Assembly: GCA_026985685.1 (NCBI GenBank)
Contig: JALSQA010000040.1
Span: forward strand, 1-5,107
Length of the DNA stretch: 5,107 nucleotides
Reading direction: 5' to 3'
Source of the DNA: Campylobacterales bacterium
Lineage (GTDB): Bacteria; Campylobacterota; Campylobacteria; Campylobacterales; QNZT01
Shown: piece by piece, positions 1 through 5,107 of the stretch
Layout: each line of letters begins with the position of its first letter
How positions within the stretch are numbered: position 1 is the first letter of the stretch
Notes under the pieces: model-generated
Seen by the model: only the letters and a program-made list of their open reading frames with translations
The model's database searches: none
What the model was told of the DNA's origin: nothing
Program-made: the position numbers and the translations under genes

Positions 1-1
1 G

Positions 2-1894
2 TTTCCAGAGGGAGCTATCACAAGAAATGGACATCTTGGAAAATTCCAAAAAGGTTTTGAACGCATTACAAAAGATATCGATGTGCCTATTATACCTTTT
101 TATATCAGAGGACTTTGGGGAAGTAGATTCTCTTTTGCTCATGAAAAACTAAAACACAATGTATCACTTAGAGAGCGTGATATTGGTGTCTCATTTGGTA
201 AACCTCTAACTGCCAAAACAAATGCCCAGATGCTCAAAAAAGCAATCTTTGAACTTCAGATAGAATCCTGGAGCAACTATACACAAAGACTCAGACCAAT
301 AGCAAACAGTTGGCTCAAAATGGCAAAATCACAAGGAGAGAAGCTATCTGTTGCAGATGCCACAGGTACTAAACTAAGCAATCACAAACTTGCAGCAGTT
401 GTCTTTGCTTTTGCAAAAAAGATCAAAGAGATAAGTAAGAATGAACATAACATCGGTATTATCCTCCCTGCATCTGCTGGTGGAGCGATTGTAAATTTAG
501 CTACACTTTCACTTGGCAAGACAGTCGTAAACCTTAACTATACCTCAAATCATGTTGCCCTCGCTCACGCTATAAATCTTGCAGATATCAATAGTATCTA
601 CACATCCAGACAATTTATCACAAAACTAAAAGCAAAGGGAATCGATATCGAAGATGTCATAAAAGATGTTAATGTCATCTATCTTGAAGATTTAAAAACC
701 ACCATCAAAAAGAGTGATATTTTGATTAATTGGGCATTGATGAAATTACTACCCTATTTTGCTTTGGAAAAGTTATTTCTTACAAAAACAAATATTCAAA
801 ATACAGCGGCTATTTTATTTAGCAGCGGAAGTGAAGGATTACCAAAAGGTATCGTATTGACACATAAAAATTTTATGGCAAATATCAAACAATTTACCAA
901 TTTGTTAAACTTTAACGATGATGATGTCATCATGGCAACTCTTCCTATATTTCACTCTTTTGGCTTGACGGTTGCCACATTTGCTCCACTAATCGAAGGT
1001 GTGCCTTTTATCTGCCAGCCAGACCCAACAGATGCTGAAAATGTCGGTAAGCTTACTGCCCGATATAAAGGTACACTACTCTTTGGAACATCAACATTTT
1101 TTAGAATTTATGCAAAAAACAGAAAACTAATTCCACTTATGTTTGAATCTATACGTTTTGTTGTAGGTGGTGCTGAAAAAATTTCAGATGATGTACGACA
1201 GATTTTCAAAAAGAAATTTGGTCTTGATATGTATGAAGCATACGGTACAACAGAAACAACACCAGGAATCAGTGCAAATATACCAGATGTACTAAACACT
1301 CAATACTGGCACTTACAAATAGGTAATAAACCAGGAACAGTAGGTATGCCATTTCCTGGTTCAAGCCTCAAAATCGTCGATCCAGATACTTTTGAAGAGT
1401 TACCAGCAGGTGAAGCTGGCATGATCTTGATAGGTGGGACACAAGTGATGAAAGGATACCTCAAAGATCCTCAGAAAACTGCACAAGTGATAAAAGAGAT
1501 AGATGGAGTGAGATGGTATATCACAGGTGATAAAGGAAAACTTGATGATGATGGTTTTTTAACTATCGTGGATCGCTACTCACGCTTTGTCAAAATAGGT
1601 GGAGAGATGATCAGCTTAAGCACTGTAGAAGAAGAGATTAGGAAGATATTACCCGAAGAGATTGATATAGTAGCAGCTGGTGCAACAGATAGCAAAAAAG
1701 GTGAAAAGATAGTCCTGCTTTATCATGGAGACATTGACGAAAAAACTCTAAAAGAGATGATTTCAAAAAGTAATCTAAATCCTCTCATGAAACCTGGCTT
1801 TTACCACTATCTTGAAGAGATGCCAAAATTAGGAAGTGGAAAAACTGATCTCAAAAAAGCAAAATCAATAGCACAGGAAGTAGCAGGAAGTTAA
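2..1894 (+). CDS. aas: Aas-type acyltransferase / acyl-ACP synthetase, 5' truncated
   Basis: Lysophospholipid acyltransferase fused to an acyl-ACP synthetase; the family activates a fatty acid with ATP, loads it on acyl carrier protein and re-acylates lysophospholipid at the inner membrane. The frame is open from base 2, so the gene begins outside the window; the GTG at 83 is an internal valine, not a start. Numbering the visible 630 residues from base 2: FPEG at 1-4 is PlsC block III and VPIIPFYIRG from residue 28 is block IV, so the PlsC domain is cut at its N-terminal side. The AMP-binding domain follows, with the phosphate loop SSGSEGLPKG (274-283), YGTTET (414-419), TGD (508-510), the DRYSRFVKIGGE hinge, and the C-terminal GSGKTDL with the expected catalytic lysine at 614. 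All are intact. E. coli Aas is about 719 residues, and many relatives carry an N-terminal LplT-like MFS transporter; whether this one does cannot be seen here. It ends tail to tail with the glycosyltransferase gene. Confidence 0.93.
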   Translation, partial: FPEGAITRNGHLGKFQKGFERITKDIDVPIIPFYIRGLWGSRFSFAHEKLKHNVSLRERDIGVSFGKPLTAKTNAQMLKKAIFELQIESWSNYTQRLRPIANSWLKMAKSQGEKLSVADATGTKLSNHKLAAVVFAFAKKIKEISKNEHNIGIILPASAGGAIVNLATLSLGKTVVNLNYTSNHVALAHAINLADINSIYTSRQFITKLKAKGIDIEDVIKDVNVIYLEDLKTTIKKSDILINWALMKLLPYFALEKLFLTKTNIQNTAAILFSSGSEGLPKGIVLTHKNFMANIKQFTNLLNFNDDDVIMATLPIFHSFGLTVATFAPLIEGVPFICQPDPTDAENVGKLTARYKGTLLFGTSTFFRIYAKNRKLIPLMFESIRFVVGGAEKISDDVRQIFKKKFGLDMYEAYGTTETTPGISANIPDVLNTQYWHLQIGNKPGTVGMPFPGSSLKIVDPDTFEELPAGEAGMILIGGTQVMKGYLKDPQKTAQVIKEIDGVRWYITGDKGKLDDDGFLTIVDRYSRFVKIGGEMISLSTVEEEIRKILPEEIDIVAAGATDSKKGEKIVLLYHGDIDEKTLKEMISKSNLNPLMKPGFYHYLEEMPKLGSGKTDLKKAKSIAQEVAGS

Positions 1895-1910
1895 AACTTC
1901 TTGTTTTGTT
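1884..1910 (+). terminator. Probable intrinsic terminator of aas, spanning its stop codon
   Basis: An 8-bp stem (1884-1891 with 1896-1903, one G-U wobble) closes on the tetraloop TAAA, which holds most of the aas TAA stop codon, and is followed at once by the T-rich run TTTTGTT (1904-1910). Two further pairs (1882-1905 and 1883-1904) can form. The hairpin works for + strand RNA; on the opposite strand the wobble becomes a mismatch and no U-run follows, so it is unlikely to serve the glycosyltransferase gene. The stem is only moderately stable because it is AT-rich. It lies inside the last codons of the opposing gene. Confidence 0.5.
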
Positions 1911-2724
1911 CAATAACAATACGCAAAGATAGTTTGAAAACCTGCCAGAGGATCATCGCTTTTTCTACCGGTGAAAAGAGATTTAGATTTCTAAGATAGA
2001 TTGATCTTGAATCTTTTAATATTTGAAGCATTTTTCCACTATTTTCACTGCTCATGTTTGCACCATGAATACGGTATGCACTAACTTTATCATCGATAAA
2101 ACCTATAAGATTGTGTGCTGCCATCTTCAAAAAGAAATCAAGATCTTCGATGATAGCACCTTCATCATATCCACCGATAATATCATAAATCTCTCTTTTG
2201 ACCATCAAAACAGGTCCTGGCATGGCAAAGGATGTAATAAATGCTTTTTTAATACCTTTTGATGTATCAAAATCTTCTCTTTTAAAATTTCGATACTCAA
2301 AAAGTGCACTTTGTGAGATTGTTTTGGAATTTTCATCAACGACAATACAATCCCCAAAAACAGCTAATTTATCAGGATTGGATTTTAAATAATCATAACG
2401 CTTGAAAATTCCATCTTTTAATAAAAAATCATCACTGGCAATATCAACAATAAACTCTCCACTTGATAAAGAAAATAGTTCATTCATAGTTGCACTTAGC
2501 CCTTTGTTTGAACGGCTTTTATAGATAATTTTTAAATCTTTTTTATGGGAAGGTATCCACTCTTTGATGATATCATCACACTTATCAGTAGAACCATCAT
2601 TGATCAAAACCAGCTCTTTATTTGGATAAGAGTCAGCATAAATACTCTCAAGAGTTTCTAAAATATAATCTTGATGATTATAGACTGGAATAATAATTGA
2701 TATAAGTGGATATTTTTGAGTCAT
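1891..2724 (-). CDS. Family 2 glycosyltransferase (GT-A fold)
   Basis: Predicted inverting glycosyltransferase that moves a sugar from a nucleotide-sugar donor to an unknown acceptor, probably at the cytoplasmic face of the membrane. The 277-residue protein opens with the typical GT2 strand SIIIPVYN (9-16), then LINDGSTD (40-47) for nucleotide binding, the metal-binding DxD equivalent as ASDD (96-99), the ED pair at 193-194 that supplies the usual catalytic base, and YRIHGANMS (217-225), a common GT2 C-terminal motif. No clear membrane span is seen; the C-terminal 30 residues are hydrophobic and basic and could touch the membrane. The ATG at 2724 fits because the conserved first strand begins eight residues later, but no Shine-Dalgarno sequence precedes it. 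Its stop overlaps the aas stop by 4 bp. It is divergent from the carbamoyltransferase gene, suggesting a shared glycan pathway. Donor and acceptor sugars cannot be told from the sequence. Confidence 0.92.
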   Translation of the reverse strand: MTQKYPLISIIIPVYNHQDYILETLESIYADSYPNKELVLINDGSTDKCDDIIKEWIPSHKKDLKIIYKSRSNKGLSATMNELFSLSSGEFIVDIASDDFLLKDGIFKRYDYLKSNPDKLAVFGDCIVVDENSKTISQSALFEYRNFKREDFDTSKGIKKAFITSFAMPGPVLMVKREIYDIIGGYDEGAIIEDLDFFLKMAAHNLIGFIDDKVSAYRIHGANMSSENSGKMLQILKDSRSIYLRNLNLFSPVEKAMILWQVFKLSLRIVIEQNKKF

Positions 2725-2755
2725 GTATAAAGTATATCTAAAATAAATAAAATAA

Positions 2756-2761
2756 ATTATA
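2756..2761 (-). promoter_or_regulatory. Candidate -10 box for the glycosyltransferase gene
   Basis: Read on the - strand this is a perfect TATAAT, placed so that transcription would start near 2749, about 25 nt before the ATG at 2724. No TTGACA-like -35 box is found at the usual spacing, which is common for Campylobacterota promoters, where the -35 region is poorly conserved and replaced by periodic AT-rich DNA. In DNA this AT-rich, TATAAT can occur by chance, so support is moderate. Confidence 0.4.
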
Positions 2762-2772
2762 TACCGATATAA
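2757..2772. repeat. Short inverted repeat in the divergent promoter region
   Basis: TTATAT (2757-2762) and ATATAA (2767-2772) form a perfect inverted repeat around the spacer ACCG, the only G/C-containing patch in its neighbourhood. It overlaps the candidate -10 box of the glycosyltransferase gene, where a repressor site would be expected. The arms are pure A/T and only 6 bp long, so chance is a serious alternative. Confidence 0.2.
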
Positions 2773-2802
2773 AAAATATATCTCTTTTAGTATTATTACA
2801 CA

Positions 2803-2808
2803 TATAAT
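2803..2808 (+). promoter_or_regulatory. Candidate -10 box for the carbamoyltransferase gene
   Basis: A perfect TATAAT in the 124-bp divergent gap. Transcription would start near 2815 and give a leader of about 34 nt, long enough for the Shine-Dalgarno site at 2840. No recognisable -35 box lies 16-18 bp upstream; the stretch there is T-rich, as in promoters of Campylobacterota. This box and the one on the other strand are about 47 bp apart, so both promoters could respond to one bound regulator. Confidence 0.45.
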
Positions 2809-2839
2809 TACTTTTAGAGAAGTAACTTATCAATAATTT

Positions 2840-2843
2840 AGGA
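2840..2843 (+). promoter_or_regulatory. Ribosome binding site of the carbamoyltransferase gene
   Basis: AGGA sits 5 nt before the ATG at 2849 and fixes that start. The conserved N-terminal strand of the family (LILGFNF) begins only four residues after this methionine, which agrees. Confidence 0.7.
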
Positions 2844-2848
2844 ATATC

Positions 2849-4675
2849 ATGGAATCACTTATCTTAGGTTTTAACTTTTATGGCGGTCATGACAGCAGTG
2901 TATGCGGACTTTTTGAAGATGATATATATGCCCTTTCACAAGAGAGAATCACCAGATATAAACACGATGCCATATATCCTATAGATGCCATATATGAGAT
3001 GATAAGATACAAAAAAATTGATCCTTCAAAGATAAAAAATCTATATGTAGGTGTTGCTTCAAAAGATTTTGAAAATCTGATCTTTAACCAATACAACTAT
3101 GAGATGACTCAAACAATGCGAAAACTCATACAGGGTAAACGTGAAACAATTTATATCAAAGATTATGTCAAAGATAAAGAAAAGCTCCAGAATAGTTCAA
3201 AAGCAACCAAACTCAAAACTTTTTTAACCAATAAACATGGATTAAAATATCTTTACATGACTCTATTTGGTAAAAAAATCACACTTAAAACAATGGTAAA
3301 CAATCACTTAAAAAAAGCCTTCCCAAATGCAAAAATAGATATAAAATTTTATGAACATCACTTAACTCATGCCTATGGTACATACTATGCATCAGGATTT
3401 CAAGATAGCCTTGTTTTTACATTTGACGGATATGGAGATAAATACTTTTCAAAAATATATCTTGCAAACAAAGATGAACTCAAAGAAGTTGGCAGCAGTA
3501 AAAATGTATATGTACCAAACCTTCAAAAATTTGAATTTGCCGATCAAGGATATACTTCTGTTGGAAATATATACTCTATTATCACTTATTTGATGGGCTT
3601 CACACCAAATGCTGATGAAGGAAAAGTTGAAGCTCTGGCTGCTTTTGGAAATCATCAAAATAGATTTTATCAAGCACTCATAAATGCAACACATATAGAT
3701 GAAATAAACCTATCTATCAATCTCGATGCTGATAAATTAAATGCCCTCTTCGCACAACCATCCATAGATGAAATCTTTCAAGAACTATCCCGTGAAGATA
3801 TAGCAGCCGCTGTTCAAAACTACACACAGGAGATCACACTCGCATATCTAAAAGTAGTAAAACAAAGATACCCACAGAAAAATCTCTCAATAGCAGGAGG
3901 TGTTAGTGCAAATGTAATCATGAACATGAATATATTTGAAAATCTTTTTGAAAATCTTTATATCTTGCCCGCTATGGGAGATGATGGTATTTCACAAGGT
4001 GCTGCAATCATGTGTGCAAAAGATCATCAAAAACAGATACATCCATTTGGACAAATGCCATACTATGGATCATCATATACAAAAGATGAAATCATACAAA
4101 CACTAAAAGAGAATAATTACAGTTACCAGTATATAGGTGATGATGCTTATGAAGAAGCTGCTAAACTGATCTGTAATGGCAAGATAGGTGCACTATTTCA
4201 TGGCAGATGTGAATTTGGTCCTAGAGCTTTGGGAAATAGAAGTATCATAGCAGATGTCAGAAATAAAGATATACAAAAAATCATCAACAAAGATATCAAA
4301 AATCGCCCGTTATTTCAGCCATTTTGCCCATCAATGCTCCAGGAAGAGAGAGAAAGACTCTTTGAAAAAGCATACGACAACAAACACATGACAATCGCAT
4401 TTAAACTAAAATCAAACTATGCCACACAAATCCCTGGAGCAGTACATATAGATAATACAGCAAGAGTTCAGTTTGTCTCCAAAGAAGACAATCCAAACTA
4501 CTATAGACTAATCAAAAAAGTACAAGATATCACAGGTTTTGGAGTCATCATCAACACATCTTTCAATAAACACGGACGAACAATGGTACTCACACCACAA
4601 CACGCCCTTCAAGACTTTGAAGATACAAACTTAGATTTCTTGGTCATGGAAGGATTTATGATTTATAAAAAATAG
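2849..4675 (+). CDS. Carbamoyltransferase, NodU/CmcH/TobZ family
   Basis: Family members first make carbamoyl-adenylate from carbamoyl phosphate and ATP and then transfer the carbamoyl group to a hydroxyl, usually on a sugar of a Nod factor, antibiotic or polysaccharide. The 608 residues are normal family length. The N-terminal Kae1-like domain shows GFNFYGGHDSSV (7-18), SQERITRYKHD (30-40), the metal-site HHLTHA (170-175), FDGYGD (192-197), DEGKVEALAAFG (256-267), AGGVSAN (349-355) and PAMGDDG (374-380). The C-terminal YrdC-like domain, from about residue 400, carries GRCEFGPRALGNRS (452-465), QPFCPS (490-495) and NTSFN (569-573). All key metal and nucleotide motifs look intact, so it should be active. 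Two motifs differ from the common form: GKVEALAAFG where GKVMGLAxYG is usual, and HGRTMVLTP where GxPIVxTP is usual. It has its own promoter region and is divergent from a GT2 gene, which suggests glycan decoration. The acceptor is unknown. Confidence 0.93.
   Translation: MESLILGFNFYGGHDSSVCGLFEDDIYALSQERITRYKHDAIYPIDAIYEMIRYKKIDPSKIKNLYVGVASKDFENLIFNQYNYEMTQTMRKLIQGKRETIYIKDYVKDKEKLQNSSKATKLKTFLTNKHGLKYLYMTLFGKKITLKTMVNNHLKKAFPNAKIDIKFYEHHLTHAYGTYYASGFQDSLVFTFDGYGDKYFSKIYLANKDELKEVGSSKNVYVPNLQKFEFADQGYTSVGNIYSIITYLMGFTPNADEGKVEALAAFGNHQNRFYQALINATHIDEINLSINLDADKLNALFAQPSIDEIFQELSREDIAAAVQNYTQEITLAYLKVVKQRYPQKNLSIAGGVSANVIMNMNIFENLFENLYILPAMGDDGISQGAAIMCAKDHQKQIHPFGQMPYYGSSYTKDEIIQTLKENNYSYQYIGDDAYEEAAKLICNGKIGALFHGRCEFGPRALGNRSIIADVRNKDIQKIINKDIKNRPLFQPFCPSMLQEERERLFEKAYDNKHMTIAFKLKSNYATQIPGAVHIDNTARVQFVSKEDNPNYYRLIKKVQDITGFGVIINTSFNKHGRTMVLTPQHALQDFEDTNLDFLVMEGFMIYKK
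3935..3958 (+). repeat. Perfect 12-bp tandem duplication inside the carbamoyltransferase gene
   Basis: TTTGAAAATCTT occurs twice back to back and encodes FENL-FENL (residues 363-370), just before the conserved PAMGDDG motif. Compared from memory with typical family members, this segment is not longer than usual, so the repeat may be coincidence of codon use and not a recent expansion. Confidence 0.6.
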
Positions 4676-4721
4676 ATCTCTGCTTCAAAGGAAATGGTGT
4701 TTCAGCTCCATCTACTTATGA

Positions 4722-4928
4722 TCAAATTGATATAAAATATGGTAAAACAATCAACCCCAAAGCGACAAGACTCATCTGCCACATCTGCAAATCAAAATAA
4801 GGTATCACACCCAATCCTAATCCACAAATCAGAGTAATACTATTATGTTGTTTCTTCCCATAAACTATATAAGAGAGGGAGAGAGCACTAGTAATAATAT
4901 AGAAAAACATCTCATAACCACTCATCAT
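4722..4928 (-). CDS. Small conserved-type hydrophobic membrane protein
   Basis: A 68-residue protein of unknown function that is mostly membrane. Three hydrophobic stretches are visible: about 8-23, 31-46 and 51-68, separated by the polar turn YGKKQHN (23-29) and by DLQMWQ (46-51). The pattern of a first helix ending in YGKKQ, then a CGLGLGVIPYF helix and a last helix ending in PYF resembles short uncharacterised proteins of about 60-70 residues seen in many bacteria; this is recognition by memory. Segments 36-45 and 56-65 match at 7 of 10 positions, both ending in PYF. Its ATG overlaps the stop of the upstream permease gene (ATGA), and a strong AGGAG lies just before, so it is real and likely co-translated with the permease. 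A second ATG follows at 4925 and may be the used start, giving 67 residues. The coupling suggests a role in or next to the transporter. Confidence 0.75.
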   Translation of the reverse strand: MMSGYEMFFYIITSALSLSYIVYGKKQHNSITLICGLGLGVIPYFDLQMWQMSLVALGLIVLPYFISI

Positions 4929-5107
4929 TTCTCTCCTGTTTTACCTACTATCAAAGCACTTACTGTTCCTACTAATGAGGCGATAAAAACGATTGTATAT
5001 CCAGTAGGTAAATCAAAGTTATACGAGATAAGAAGGGATGCTATGATAAACAGAGAACCTACTATCCATGCAAATCCTAGCGGATGAAATTGCGACTGCA
5101 AGAGTGC
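4925..5107 (-). CDS. Integral membrane protein, probable ABC-3 metal transporter permease, C-terminal end
   Basis: The frame is open from the window edge to a TGA at 4925-4927 and gives the last 60 residues of a protein that starts beyond the window. Two hydrophobic helices are visible, about residues 11-29 and 38-55 of this fragment. They are joined by SYNFDLPTGYTIV, which matches the end of ABC-3 family permeases (ZnuB, MntB type), where a last-but-one helix ends in a Ser-Tyr/Phe turn followed by a D-x-P-T/S-G-x-x-I/V-V signature before the final helix. The tail GKTGEK is short and polar. Such permeases pass Zn, Mn or Fe across the inner membrane with a binding protein and an ATPase, which would be expected upstream on this strand, outside the window. 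The family call rests on one signature in a short fragment; another polytopic membrane protein is possible. The metal cannot be assigned. The gene is coupled to the small downstream gene by an ATGA overlap. Confidence 0.7.
   Translation of the reverse strand, partial: ALLQSQFHPLGFAWIVGSLFIIASLLISYNFDLPTGYTIVFIASLVGTVSALIVGKTGEK
4933..4937 (-). promoter_or_regulatory. Ribosome binding site of the small membrane protein gene
   Basis: AGGAG on the - strand lies inside the last codons of the permease gene. It is 4 nt from the ATG at 4928 and 7 nt from the ATG at 4925. The second spacing is closer to the usual optimum, so the downstream ATG may be preferred. Confidence 0.7.

Noticed and set aside
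83..85. GTG as a possible start of the acyltransferase/synthetase gene
   Set aside because: The frame stays open to base 2 and the 27 codons before it encode the FPEG block of PlsC, so the GTG is internal.
2023..2392. Two overlapping + strand open frames within the glycosyltransferase gene
   Set aside because: They are antisense to a gene with all GT2 motifs, lack ribosome sites and have low-complexity translations; they are shadows.
3369..3694. Open frames on both strands inside the carbamoyltransferase gene
   Set aside because: They overlap conserved parts of the carbamoyltransferase (HHLTHA to the GKVEALAAFG motif) and show no family features or start signals.
4676..4721. Possible terminator in the convergent gap after the carbamoyltransferase gene
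   Set aside because: Only weak pairings were found (GAAA with TTTC around 4691-4703, and TAGAT with ATCTA 32 nt apart), with no stable stem followed by a T-run on either strand.
4689..4800. Open + strand stretch after the carbamoyltransferase gene that could be a gene remnant
   Set aside because: It has no start or ribosome site, resembles no family I know, and lies mostly antisense to the small membrane protein gene, which has better support.
4845..5087. + strand open frame of 80 codons at the right end
   Set aside because: It is antisense to the permease end and the small membrane protein, both of which have coherent membrane helices and coupled starts.
1..5107. Search for CRISPR arrays, insertion sequences, tRNA genes, phage or toxin-antitoxin genes
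   Set aside because: No regularly spaced repeats, transposase motifs, terminal inverted repeats or cloverleaf-like sequences were seen; coding density is normal throughout.

Overview
This 5.1 kb window comes from an AT-rich bacterial chromosome with dense, short-spaced genes. Base composition, codon choice (many ATA, AGA, TTA and AAA codons) and the gene types best fit a Campylobacterota genome, something like Sulfurimonas, Sulfurovum or Arcobacter. That placement is inference, because no rRNA or other marker gene is present.

Layout from left to right. (1) The 3' part of a + strand gene for an Aas-type protein: the end of a PlsC acyltransferase domain followed by a complete AMP-forming acyl-ACP synthetase domain; its start lies outside the window. 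(2) A - strand family 2 glycosyltransferase, meeting the aas gene tail to tail with a 4-bp overlap of the two stop codons; a plausible aas terminator hairpin sits across that junction. (3) A 124-bp, very AT-rich divergent promoter region with a TATAAT box on each strand. (4) A + strand carbamoyltransferase of the NodU/CmcH/TobZ family, full length with both domains. (5) A 46-bp convergent gap with no convincing signal. (6) A - strand pair: the C-terminal end of an integral membrane protein that looks like an ABC-3 family metal (Zn/Mn/Fe) transporter permease, followed with an ATGA overlap by a 68-residue hydrophobic protein.

The glycosyltransferase and carbamoyltransferase are divergent neighbours and are both enzyme types used to build and decorate glycans or secondary metabolites. 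A carbamoylated surface polysaccharide or glycolipid is the simplest joint role, but nothing here names the acceptor. The aas gene is phospholipid housekeeping (re-acylation of lysophospholipid) and the right-hand pair is probably metal uptake. No RNA gene, CRISPR array, insertion sequence or clear sign of a defence system is present. The items most worth a second look are the coupled small membrane protein with its internal repeat, and the carbamoyltransferase with its undefined substrate.
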